Shown here: positions 12,281-25,400 of the stretch, piece after piece | Layout: the number at the start of each line of letters is the position of its first letter | Position numbering within the stretch: the first letter of the stretch is position 1 | Assembly: GCA_947000775.1 (NCBI GenBank) | Contig: CAMQGK010000565.1 | Coordinates: 1,496,001 to 1,560,000, forward strand | Reading direction: 5' to 3' | DNA from: Pterois miles | Lineage: Eukaryota; Chordata; Actinopteri; Perciformes; Scorpaenidae | Length of the DNA stretch: 64,000 nucleotides | Position numbers and translations under genes: made by a program | The notes under the pieces: generated by a model | Databases searched by the model: none | What the model saw: the letters and a program-made list of their open reading frames with translations, nothing else | Told to the model about the DNA's origin: nothing

Positions 12281-12403
12281 AACAGCCCAACAGGTGGAAA
12301 CACAAGTGTGATTACGACTCCTCATGTTTTGCCAAGACCTCTTCCTACTTCATTTGCATTTAAAGGACACAGTCTTAAATATATATATACATATATATTA
12401 TAA

Positions 12404-12409
12404 AATAAA
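12404..12409 (+). terminator. Candidate proximal ube2n poly(A) signal
   Basis: AATAAA lies 124 nt after the stop codon and is followed about 20 nt later by an A-run. A second AATAAA at 13495-13500 could end a longer 3' UTR. Confidence 0.5.
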
Positions 12410-15129
12410 CGTGAATATATTGTTAAGGAAAAAAAAAAAAAACTGCTGACAATTGGTGATTTAAATGCACACTAGTAATGAAATGATGACTCGTCTTTGT
12501 CCTAACTCACTACTGTTCAAATGCATGGGCAGAGGTTTTAGATCTACTCACCTGGCTTTCTTTGTCCGTTCAATTCGGGGAGCTTTTGCCAACCGCTGCT
12601 TTAACGAGCACATTTATGGGGGCAGGGTGTCCTGCATCCCACTTTTATTTTATTTTTTATTTTTATTTTTTTTGGGGGGGGGGGGGGGTTAAGCCTGACT
12701 ATATGGTGTCAGAATTGTTTTTTTCCATTTCTTTAAACTTTTGTTTTATTGTGTCGCTGTTTGTTTATTAAAAGCAGCTAACTCCTTCTAGCCGACCGTA
12801 TATAGACGCTCACCCAGAGGCCGACCAGAGTTTCATGCTGTGTAGATGGCACAGCTGGATGCATAATCTATTGTAGCCCTGCTTCTTCTTTATGTCACAT
12901 CTGGCTGCATTCAATACAAAATAATATGACTAAAAATCAAACTGAGCCTGCCATTGTCACATTAACTTTTTTGACCACTCTCAATGTAAAGTGTAGGCTC
13001 GTGGATGGCATGGGAGAGTGAGGAGGGTAGGGTGGACATTGTGGACCTTTCCTTAGTTTTAGCACTTACGTTTTATTACCATATCCAGTCTTTTTATATG
13101 TGAGTCTTTCTTACTATTTCCATACTAACTACTCTGCTTCCCCCCCGTATGCCATCACTGTCTAATCCTACAAGACTCAGTGGCTTGCTTCTTCCAATGG
13201 CATTTATTTCACAAAGCAGCGGTTACATTTGAGCCGTCAGATGTTTGATGGCGAGCGTGGTCGTGGACAGGGTGGGATGGGGTGTTGCGGGACTGATCTG
13301 TGTGAGAGGAGACGCTGGGTTGTTAAGATTGATGAAGGCTTTGACTCTCAACTGTCGTGATTGGTCTTTGGCTGAAAAGTCTGTATTCAATTCACTGTTT
13401 GTAAATTCATTCTTTGTATTAATCTGGGGAGGTAATGTTTTCCTGCTCTCAGAATGCTATGAAACAGTCCACCTGCATACTTTTGTGTTCTGTAAATAAA
13501 ATCTGTTGATTAATAACAAGCTGTCCGGGTGTAATTCTAGACGGGGACTTATTTTGCCTGATGATTAGAGCTTATATCTGTACAGACAGGACAGGTTGTA
13601 CCTTTATCAAACACTAGCAGATGAATTTTGCAATTTTCATTCACTTTGACCAAAAAAAAACAACAACTTTATTTTTAGGTCTGTTTATTCTAGACTGTGC
13701 ACATGTATGGTTCTAAATAAGGGTAGTATTTGTTAATTAACTAATGAATTTACTCATACTAATCAGAACAATGTATGCTGCTTATTGTGCAAATTGTGAC
13801 TTCTTGTTAAGTTTGTACTTAACATTCATTTTCCCGCTTTATTCTACCAAACAAGATGAGTATTTTTTTCAACTTATTGTTACAGAAAGCTCAGTCATGT
13901 TATGTTCAACAGCTGTTAGATCCCCTCTTCCCCCAAAACAGATGAAAAATTGTGACATAAAATAAACAGCATTAAATATGACTAAAATATAAAAGAAAAG
14001 AAGGAATAAAAATAGCAGATATTATCATAGAGGACAGACTCATCAATCATGATTTTTTTCTTATGTTTTACATGATATTATACATAATTTGCTTACATAC
14101 TGAAGGGTTGTACTAGTATTTTATTAACTGGTAATTATTCCTTCCCAGTGGACTATAATTTATAATATAAAGGGTTGAGATGGCCCAGTCTGAATTCCCG
14201 CTGGTCTATGACTTCCTTTCACCTACCTCCACCTCTTTGTACAGATTATTATATACTGTGTTGCTGATTTGAACCATTATAAAATTATGACTCACCCCTA
14301 AAGCACTGAAAGATACTCCCAGTAATTTGGTACTTAATTCAAATCAAACCAAAGTCATACTGTCCTCTAAACTTAATAATAAACCTGAATAATTAGCCTG
14401 AATTATAACCTGCATGCTCCCATGCGTCTGACATTTTAATAATTAGATTTGCAGAGCATGGTATGGTACTTTTTAATCCTCGTGAGCCACTGTGCTGCAT
14501 TGGAAGTGGTCTGGATCATGCATTACTCCATAAAAATCAAGACTTTTGTCCCTTTTTTATGATTACTCTTGTTCTAGTTTCTGCCAGATATCCATGGTCT
14601 AAAATTGTGAACGTCCAGCATGTTTTGATTTTGGAAACAGTTTACAATGAAGAACACACATCCAGCCAATCGTACATTGTTTTAAACACCTGTAAACATT
14701 TTCACCCTTGAACACACCCTGTGGTTTACAGGCAGTCCACGTCCACTAGAGGGAAGCCCTGAGCTTTGTAACGTTTACTCCACAAGAAGCACCACTCAAC
14801 TCAGTGTTGTCTTGTTTATTTGACCTGGAAACTGCAGGATCTGCTATATGCTTCCTTCAGGTACTGTGGGAACTTTGGTAATCATGAGAATCCAAATAAA
14901 ACTGGGAAAGTTTATTGTTTAATCACCTGTAGCTCTACCTTGGTTGCCAGTATTTGAGTTTATTTCTGATATAAAAATAAATGTAATGCAAATGTGCTGC
15001 AAAGTGATGAGAGGTATGTATGTATGTATGTATGTATATGTACAAATGTATGCACTGTATGTATGTATCTGTGTAGGTATTCAAAGACTTGAAACTTGAC
15101 TTGGCAAAAGATGACTTGTGAGCATCTCT

Positions 15130-15670
15130 GCTTTTTAGTTCATGAAGGTATACTTTGCATACTTTAAGGCCTATAAGGCAAGAATACTTAATTATACTTT
15201 TCTTAAGTCTATCTTGATCAAAAGATTAAGTAGGTGTATGAGCCAAATCTACACAGACTTTTCTGTAGACTTGTCATTATAAGCCAAGTAAACTTCAATT
15301 TGTAAGTATACTTCTCAGTATAAGCCAAGCATACTTTGACTTCTCTATATACTTGTCAGTATAAGCCAGGTATACTTCAGTTTTGAAGTATACTTATCAG
15401 TATGAGCCAAGCATACTTAGACTTTTCTGTATATACTCAGACTTCTCTATCTACTTGTCAGTATAGGCCAAATATACGTACTTAAATTTTTTTGTATATT
15501 TGTCAGTATAAGCCAAGTATGACTTTTCTGTATACTTATTATAAGTCAAGTAAACTTCAATTTTAAAATATACTTGTCAGTATGAGCCAAGTATACTTAA
15601 GTATATCTCTGATAAGTACATGAAAGATATACTGAAAGTGCTTTTATATCAAGTATACTACTAGCACACG
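15130..15670. repeat. Degenerate tandem array with about 60-65-bp unit
   Basis: The phrase tatacttgtcagtataagcc followed by aagtatactt recurs about eight times with variable spacing and mutations. Several units contain partial self-complementarity around agtatact. This looks like an old minisatellite. Confidence 0.8.
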
Positions 15671-15860
15671 ACTAAATATCATTATGGCAGTTTCGGCATG
15701 ATTGACTCCACCATTCCCCCTTAAAAACACTTAAATGTCCATATATGTAACAGGAGAGGGGAGACGATTACATGAAATGGTAGCATTATTGCTATTAAAC
15801 GCGTGAGATGGAGGATGTAGGCTATATTGGAAAACTGATAAACTCCCTCATCACAAACTG

Positions 15861-15935
15861 TAGTTAAAATAGCCTGCTGTAGTTAAAATAGCCTGCTGTA
15901 GTTAAAATAGCCTGCTGTAGTTAAAATAGCCTGCT
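15861..15935. repeat. Four perfect 19-bp tandem repeats
   Basis: The unit tagttaaaatagcctgctg occurs four times head to tail; only the last base of the last copy differs. It is a short minisatellite with no spacers, so it is not CRISPR-like. Confidence 0.95.
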
Positions 15936-16149
15936 TTTATCGTATCTCATACAAAAAGACACTCAAAGTATCTTGACTCTGGTTGAAGATCGGTCCTTGA
16001 AAGCACCACATGTAATTTGGAGGAAGGCATCACTCACGCATGCGACTTTTTTTTTTTTTTTTTTTTATAAACGATTTTACCCAGGCCGCGTGAAGCTGGC
16101 AGCTGCGTGAAGACACTTGACCCAACTGTGGTTTATCAATGGCCTTGTT

Positions 16150-16516
16150 AATGATGAACGTGAAACTGGGTGTAACGTGGGAGCTGACGGGCAGCTTGTT
16201 GCGCAGCAGCTCTCAGGTCAGCTGGTAGCTCACCGACCACAGATGGGAGCGAGTTTGTTGAATCATGCGTGTTGACAGCGGCACTAAACCACCATGGTAG
16301 CTTCAATATACGACCAGAAGCAGTCTGACATTGACGAGGAATGAATGAATCCGGGACTCGCTGTGGTACTGGGATTATCTGAAGTGAAGAAGAAGCTTAA
16401 AGTTGGGAGTATTTCCAGAGATACTCCCACTCCCACTTTCTTCAGCCTGTTGAATCCAGGTTTTCGCTATTCCCAGAATTTTTCCCAAGCCGGACTCTCG
16501 ACGATCGGGAACATAA
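16150..16516 (+). promoter_or_regulatory. Probable nudt4 promoter and 5' UTR
   Basis: GC content and CpG count rise in the bases before the nudt4 ATG. An imperfect hairpin (gggagtatttc then gatactccc) lies at about 16406-16428. The transcription start is not determined. Confidence 0.35.
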
Positions 16517-19377
16517 ATGATGAAGTTTAAGCCCAACCAGACCAGGACGTACGACGGCGAAGGGTTCAAGAGAAGAGCGGCGTGTTTGTGTTTTAAAAAC
16601 GAGAAAGAGGACGAGGTAAGAGGCGTGCGTCGACGGCTGAAACTGGGTGTTGGACTGTTTGCATTTACTGTCAGGTTTTTTATGGTTGACAGCTTTACTT
16701 CTGAACTCCTGTCTGTCATACAGTATCATACCTTAAGAGACCTGTCCTATAGTTTCTGTCTATTAATGTGTCTTTAATTGAGGTGTTGACCAGAGGTGAA
16801 CATAACTTGGCTGTAATTCAAAATAGTCGACCTATAAAACAACAAAGGGTCTCACAAGCTGGCAGCCAACCAGCACCCAGCAGGAGACCCTTCACTTTAA
16901 TTTCCTGTCCAGGAGGAAAAACAGATAACTCCTAATTCATAACGACAAGGCATCCTCATTGTGCTGCAGACTCTGTGCCAGTGTTATCACTGACAGTCCT
17001 GCAACCCTCAAGAATGTATCTGCTTGCATATTCCTTCATCTGCAGATGCATTTCACTGGACTAATATTTCATGTGATTAGAAACTTTAGTGCCACCTTAG
17101 TATGTGATGCACCTCGGCCTTTAAATAAATAACATGTCTCATTATTGAATATATACATTCATGCCCACAGGGGATGATTGTTTACTAGAAACACTGGCAC
17201 AGTTGAATGGTTTTGCACAGGGTCATTTCCATGCCAGTGCACATATTGTGATCACTAATCCTTTGCTGAGGCACCATGCAACTCCAACTTATAATATCCC
17301 ATGATATGTGTTTTTTTTAAAGCAGCAGTAGGTAAATTGGAGCAACTATAATTGATTACAGACTGGAGGAAACAACCAAGCAGAGCTGGAGCCTGCCGTC
17401 TCTGAGCAGCTGAACTTCAATGAAACAATCAAACTAGGCAGCGCTGATCAAATGAGAAAGTTTGTAATCCGGCAGCCATGTTGGGATCAGTTGAGGAAAT
17501 TACCAAGCACCGCCCACCAGCCGGAGCACACTTCCTCATTTTACAGCTAAACAGTAACAGCAAGATGTTTTGGAAGACATTTTATGCAAGAAATAATTAC
17601 AGTAACAGAATATTGATTCATGTTTGATCAGAGCTGCCTAGTTTGGTCGGCGTTTGCAAGTGATTGACAGCTGCCGCTGTTGAATGAACAGCCAATAGGA
17701 ATGTTCTCTTTCTGAAATGACCTGTGATTGGCCATCGTCTCGTGTTATGGGCAAGTCTGAAAACGGAGCCATGAGGAGGTGCAGAAGTCTAGTTTTCTCT
17801 CCAAACACTTGAATTACAATATGCTGAAAGATTCTTATTGAATTTTTGAAGTATTCTACCTACTGCAGGTTTAAATGACATATCTCATGAAGTATGGCAT
17901 CTCCATTCATGCACACAGGCAATGTTTATTTACTATGCAACACTATTATCAGCTGGTATTTTTATTGTACAGAGTAATTTCCATATCAGCACGTCATTGT
18001 GATCACTAATCCTTTGTTGACGCACCACTCCTACTGTACACTCTGTTGCTGCTCTATTTCTGGCAATATCCCATGTGCAGTTGTATTTTTTTAAAGTGCA
18101 GCATGATTGCAATGGAGTGTTGCAACATTTCTCTCATCAATTCATATTTAGTCTATTAAATTACTGTATGTCATACAGCAAAATTAGTAAAGGTGAGACT
18201 TGTCCAACATGCACTCAAAAATGCTTACCTTTGAATTAAAGAAGGGGTTTCTATTAGGGTAACCAAATAGCAGTACACACAAGTACTTTGATATTACCGT
18301 TTGTGATACTTTATAGATTCTCCAAAACGCTGTATTGATTTTTAATTAACCTCTTAAAAATCCAATGGCCTGCCATCAGGCCAGCCGCTATTCGATCTTT
18401 TTGAGGTTGTAGCAGTCTCACTTTTAAAGCAAGAGTGAAGTTACTGGCATTTTATGAAACTAAAACCTAAACAAGCCATTGGTACCAACTGTATCATACT
18501 AGCATGTTGTAAATGAGCTTAAATCACACTCCTAATTTACGCTAAATTTTGGTGAAGAAAAACTGGCATTGCTATATTCACAAGGGTCCCTTGACCTCTG
18601 ACCTCTGTATGTGAATGAAAATGGGTTCTATGTGTAGCCATGAGTTTCACCTTTACAGACATGCCCACTTTATGATAATCACATGCAGTTTGGGAAGGAA
18701 AACAGGCATTTTGTTGCATGCAGTATGAATGTGTTATTTTTATCTATTCTAAAATGGTTTATTTCTGGTGTGTTCTTTATACTATGACACTTATCTTAAA
18801 ATTAAATCTTTAAAAATCACAATTTATCACCTTGCTTACGGTGTTAAAATATATCCCAATAAATTTAATCGTTACCCCAGTATCATGATCCGTACCAATA
18901 CACAGTCCTAGTAGCTATAGTTGAACATCAAATGTGAACTCAAATATTAATATAAAATGCATCATGCTCCTAACAGGGGATTATGTGGGTGATGAGGAAT
19001 ACTGATCACTTTTGACTCGACACTAACTCTTAGAATAAGCATGTAAAGAGTGCAGAATATGTATTGTTTTCAATTGATGCCGTAGAAGTAAAGTTTTTTT
19101 CTTTATTTGGGTTAATAATGAAGACTGACAGAAGTTATTCACTTGGGGCAGGGGTTGTCTGAGATCACGGGGCATATGCCCAGTGACGGCAGCCCATCTC
19201 TGGACCACATGTGATAGGGGGAGTGGGGTCGTAGGGGCCTGGTTGAGTGTTACACTGTGTGCTAAACACCAAGTGACCTATCAGCTGCAATTTATAGAAA
19301 CAAGGTGCAGGCACTTGCTGTCCCCTGACAGATTTGCTTTCCTGCTCCTCGTGCTCCTCCCCATCACTGTCTCTCTT

Positions 19378-19422
<45 letters not shown>

Positions 19423-22400
19423 CTCCTGCTGGTCTGTGACAGAGTGCTGACATTATGCTAAAAGTCACTTGGATTATTGTCGATTGCACTGGAGGATGAT
19501 GAAATAGTCTCACATCATATGCCGTGCTGATCTCGTCCTTTCATTCTCACAGTCTGCGCTTTGATTGCATGTGTCACACTTTATGTGGTAAACCACCCAT
19601 CCAGTCTGCATGCCTGGTTTACTGTCACTTCCTCAACATGTCAGCTGGAGTCCAGGAGGATGGTAACGCGCAGAACAATACATCAGATCAGATAAAATCC
19701 TTTACACATGTAAAACAAGAAACTCAACATCTCAGTTTATTATTACAGTTATCTCTGAATAATTTGATAATAATTCTGACAACGTGCAGCAGTGAGGCAG
19801 TACGTCCATGCATTGCTGAAAGTCAGTAAACGATAATGAAGTATCCTAAATTGAAAATTGTACTGAACAATTTATGAGATACATATCCTAGTATTGCTTT
19901 GCATTTTATTGTGTAGAAGTTCATATAGTGGCCAATCACTGTTTGTCTGTGTCACAAAGTGAAAGTCAGTTGTTCGTCACCCAGCAGCAAAGCTACGCTT
20001 CCACCATTTTGGACTGAAAGTTACTATTGGATGGTGGTAAAACGTCTGCCCGCAAAGTACTGCACAAAGTAAATCAAAATTATTTCTGTTCTATTGTCAT
20101 AATTTTAATGTGTCTATGGAAATGGCCTGTGTTGAACAATAACAATATTATAAATATGCCTACTATTCTATTTATTTATTTATTTATTGATTTATTTATC
20201 TGCTTCCCAGAGGAGCATAAAATGAGTGATGGACGTGAATGAAAGTTAGAAAAATCCAGCAAAAACATTTTGAGGGCGATCTCAATCTCTTTCATGTCAA
20301 GGACTTCTAAAACCAGTGACCACAGGCCTTGGATATATAAGAGGTTGTACCCTGTGCTTTTGTCCTGTGCGTTAATAAATTGCCAACAACTACGTTAAAT
20401 GCTGTTTATGTCGTGCTTTTAGGACTACTAACTACTGGCCGATAGCCGGTTGTTTGGGAACAGAGATGTTAATACATCCACCACAATACAGGCTTACAGC
20501 TTACAGCTCATGAGTGTATTATAGGATAGTAAATAGAAAGTGATGAATTACAGCCAGTATATCCATTATTACAGCTAGCGGGAAGCCAGCAGAACCGGAT
20601 ATGTCATGTAAGCGTGCAATCCTGTGGGTCTGATGCACGTTCATTATGCTGAGGAAACTAACTCTGGCTTTGGCTATTGATTGATTTTACGACTTTTAGG
20701 ACATAGCATTTTAAACAAGGGCTATTTGAGAGTTCATAAAGAGAGTTGATTCACCTAAAAAATGATCCTCTGATTTTCAGACTCTTTATACATTCGTGGT
20801 ATGAACTCATTGGTGTTTTCAGTTCAAAATGGCGGCAGCGCTACCACAGCGGCATCTAGCAGCTGTTGTCAAAAATGTTTTGTCTCTTTACGTCTGTACT
20901 CTGATAATGATGTGAAAGAAATGGAACCACATGTCTGCATAATGTTTTTGATATTTCAATAGGTCGTTTATTTAGCATTGTATGAGTATAATATCTGGCA
21001 GCAGTATCTTAGCTGGATTAGATCAGGTGTTGGTCACCTTTTAAAGCTGATGTGGATGTGTGCAGTCAAACTCTTCCTCGCTCTGAGCTCCCATTGAGGT
21101 GTGTGCTGCCTGTCGGGGTCATTAACCTCCTCTGCTAAGCTCCCTTGTTTTCATACAGAAAGACGACTGCTGATCCAGTGGTTTTTGAAAAGCCTTTTGG
21201 CTGCGAGTGTGAGTGTTGGTAGCTGCGTACGTGGAAGTGTCTACGTGTTTCACATGGCGTTTGTGTGAAATTGCGCATGCATGTGTGTGTGTTGTGTGCA
21301 TTTGTGTCAGTGAGAAGGCTACCGGTGTCTCTGCAGCCCCCCAGGGCCCTGCGCTATCTGTGGAGCTTTTACAGGGCAGAGATTCAAATGAGACTCACCA
21401 CTGCTCTCATCCCCTGCAGCTATTAATTTACCTCCTCATCATCAGTCATCACACAACAATCTCTTTACACCGCATCAGTGTCACATACAGCGTAATGCTC
21501 CTGTTGGACATTACTTGAAATAGTACAGTGCCTATGTTTCGAATTCATTTAGATCATTTTGTAGGGATCTGATTTCACTTTACTGATTTTACTTTCATTG
21601 ATGCTGCAGTGGGTAGAAATGGAGCAAATATGATTTAAAAAAAAATCACTATATCCTGACAGTAGTGCATGAGGTAATTTGGAAAAAGCTTTTCCTCCAG
21701 TGTCCTCCAGTGCACCTAATGGCATCTGCAAGATTTCACAAACTGGAGGAAAACAGCCAATCAGAGCTGAGCTGGAGTCTGCCGTCTCTGAGCAGCTGTC
21801 AATCACTCATGAACTCGGATCAAACAGTCAAACTAGGCAGCACTGATCAAATATGAATCAATTTTCTGTTACTGTAATGACTATTTCTCCCCTCAAATGT
21901 TTCAGAAACATCTTGTAGTTACTGTTTAGCTTTAAAATGAGAAAGGTTGCTCCGGCTGGCGGGCGGTTCTTTATTTTGACTCAACTATTTTCAACATGGC
22001 GGCCGAGTCACAAGCTTTCTCATTTTACACATTTGAACATTTGACCATGATTTTCTGTCACAGATCATCTGTCTTATGCACTGTTGTCAGGAAATAGTGA
22101 GAGTTTTATCAAAAAAAAAACTGTTTATCATACAGTATTTGCTCTTACCAGCTGCAGCTTTAAGTTAATATCTTCCTAAATTAAAATGGCACTATAAAAA
22201 GCAGGGTGGTAAGTTTCATCATAATGATTTGTTTGTTGTTGTTTTATTACTGGGTTTTTCTAGGCTTTTCTTGACAATCTATTCTTTTAACAAAAAAAAA
22301 ACAGTTATAAAGTAGGAATTTAAAATTAAAGGCATCATAAAGATAATATGTAAATACTGATGAATCGTTACACTCCAGGGTAGTATTGAACTAGTGAGTT

Positions 22401-25400
22401 TAAGATCTAACTCTGCAGGTTTTAGTGGGTAAGTAGCTACTGGAGATTCAGCTCACTGAATGCAATATTACATGAGAGCAAAATCACTTTTACCTTCTGA
22501 CTTGGCTGCCAATAAATACTGACAGAGTTTCCTGTGTTAAGAAAACTGTAAGTCACACGGCAATCATATCAAAGATCCAAAGCATGTAAACAGGAGCTCT
22601 TTGTCAGTTTTAAGTCGTAGTTTTATAGCATGCTTATTTATAATGACGTTGATGACTAAATAAGACTGTCAACAACAATGTTTGAATGAATTTCTGTGTG
22701 AGTCCTGTGATTTCTTGTGGGTTTTATCTTTCTCCTGACCTGGTTACAGAACTGAGTTACAACCAAGCCAAGTCACGCAGCAAGTTTCACCCATCACATT
22801 TCTGTGCAATAGAGACAGCAGCGACGATGTTATCATTAGTGCTCTCCACAGATCAGCCACTATCCGGTCGCAGGAGGAATGCAGGCGCATCTTAATACTG
22901 GGACAGTTGTGTTCGCCTGTAGCGTTTAACATGCAGTATGTAAGCTGAGTTTTGGTGCTAGGCTTTAATCAGTCTTTGCTGTCAAGAGAGCTATTACTTA
23001 CGTTACACGTGTCCGAAGGGATTCAGGAAGTATTCACACGTGAAATTAATGTGGGGCAGTGGGATGCCAGATAGGGTTTAAGGTCAAGTGACTGCATCTC
23101 TGGAGGGGCACCGCGCTCAAAAAAGACCAAACTACATATGTTTGAGGTCAGATAAACATAGTGTGGCTTTGGTTTGATTATTTCAGATTTGACTGCTAGT
23201 TTGTCATCTGTTGTTATAATTTTAATGTATTATTGTTGTTTGTTGTTTAAAACTAATTGTCTATTATTCATTAAGTAAGTGATGACTGAAATGGGTCACT
23301 GCAGTGTTACTTATGGGGCTGTTTCAGAGAGGTTTTTTATTTTATTTTCAACTGTAGATCTATCAGGTTGTTATTCATCATAATATTTAATTGTTTTGCA
23401 TTATATTATGTAGTCCACTCAAAATAGTAACGCTTCCTTACAGGTGTTGCTTTTATTGTATCCTCCTATGGTAGCATCTCAGACTGCAAAACTCCCAGGC
23501 AGGAAAAGTGAGTTTGATTTAAGTGCTGGGAAAATGATATCAAATGTAATGTTGTATCCTTTCCCTAGTAATATTAAATGTTCAGATGGCTGTATTTGTT
23601 TTCATCTGTTTGTGCATTTAATGCGGTAACATCCACCATCAAACATTGGTTACTCTCATTCACTTACTTTAATTATGTGGCAAAGAGCGTGACATGCTCA
23701 GCATCCCAATCCACACCGCGCTCATATTTCATTAAGTAAATGAAGTGAATGACTGGCACGGCACGACATGGTCGATCCACATCCTGCTGAATGACTAGTG
23801 CCACACTCAGCCGCCACCAGACACCTGTAGTGGTGACAAACGCTAAACTTGGGCATGCCGTTGGTGTGTTTTTGGCACCCTGAACTCAAGCAGCGGGGAC
23901 CTGACGAAGGCCTTTCTCCTTGGCAGGTGCTACTGGTCAGCAGCAGTCGTCATCCAGACCAGTGGATCGTGCCAGGAGGAGGAATGGAGCCTGAGGAGGA
24001 GCCCTGTGGGGCCGCCGTTAGGGAGGTGTATGAAGAGGTGAGCTGAAAAAAGGAAAGAAAATGCACATATCAGTAGTATCTGCACATTGTCACTTAACTT
24101 CTGCTGATTGACTTCAGGGAGTAAGGATCATGGAATGAACATTAGCTGTAGAAGAGGTGCAAGTTTTGCAATAAATACTGGCCCATAGGACTACAGGGTG
24201 AGACTACATAATTATGCATTTTGAGGGAACTATTCCTTACTCCTTTGTCCAACCACACATGAAAATTGGACAGCATCAGAAGCAATGATGACTGAAAAAT
24301 ATACTTATACTGTGTATACCCTGCAATACATAGTTTATACTAGTATGAAAATAATAAAATGAAAATCGACTTGGAACTTGCTTGAGATTGCTAATTTATC
24401 ATAGCATTTTTTATTTTTAAGGGTGTTAAAGTTATAGTGCAGCTGCACAATATAATGTAGGTGACAGTACTGGTCAACTGATTGTGGGAATTTCCAACAT
24501 GCGAGCAGTGACAGTCAGCTGATCAGCAGCATTACTTGCACAAACTGTGTTGTCACAAAATAAAAGCAGAAGATAGAACAGTACGCACACATGGATATCG
24601 TGAAAAGGACATTGTGAACTAGGTCATTTCATGTGTTCAAAAGTCCTCTGGTGTGAAAGCCGACTCCCCAAAAACTGAGATGTTGGAACTTCACACAAGC
24701 ATGTGAACACATTGGTAAGAAACGTTTTAAAAACACAGACTCAGGCCTGCATTGCATGATGATTATGTTGACAAAAAAGCAGGTTAAGAAGTCGTTGTGT
24801 GGTTGATAATAATATTATAATCTGCAAAACCACTGGTAAGAGCCTGTAACACTGGTAAAAATGATTACTTGACAGGTTGGTATTGCGCATTCTGAAAATG
24901 ATTTATTCAGTTAATTTTGATAGGCTACAGATACAGATGATCATAAATATAAAGTGAGTATAAGTTAGTGTCTATATACTGTATCCAGCCACATGTTGAG
25001 ATAGTCCCACTGTTTCGTGCACTTGATCCAGATGAGGGATATTAGAAATATTTGGCAGTGATACATAAATTGCCAGTGAATTGTTCTGTGGTTTAGTGCT
25101 GGGGCTGCTGTTAGTTGGAATGGAGTGCGCTGTGATCCTCTCTGCCTTGGATAGAAGCGTGCTGACAGTTTTGAAGTATGACAGTGACATTTGGGAAGGG
25201 TTTCCAGTTACCCACATCCTGTGCCTCCCAGACCAGACATGTACCTGAATATAGATGAGCTGCAAACCAGCTACTGTGGCAAGCTAACAATTCAAAATGT
25301 CATGTTTGATACTCTGCTGTCAAGTTCAATGTCAGTATGATAGTTTTAATTTGTGCAGATGTGAGATTTGTCTATGCTATCTGGCAGTTTTCAAATTCAG

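Larger units (their letters stand above)
12410..16400. other. ube2n to nudt4 interval
   Basis: This includes the possible long ube2n 3' UTR, up to the AATAAA at 13495. A G homopolymer lies near 12674-12687, a TATG microsatellite near 15014-15038, and two tandem arrays at 15130-15670 and 15861-15935. No exon of another gene was recognised. MRPL42, the neighbour of human UBE2N, was not found. Confidence 0.6.
16616..23926 (+). other. nudt4 intron 1
   Basis: This 7.3-kb intron has no recognisable coding exon. It contains TTAA-ended elements at 17317-17874 and 21598-22163, a repeat at 18395-18715 that matches eea1 intron 26 in inverse, a CT microsatellite at about 19370-19420, and long AT-rich tracts. 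Confidence 0.7.

Noticed and set aside
15861..15935. CRISPR-like regular repeats
   Set aside because: The repeats abut without spacers and the genome is vertebrate.
16375..16719. 114-codon minus-strand frame
   Set aside because: Antisense to the nudt4 promoter and first exon; no recognisable domain.
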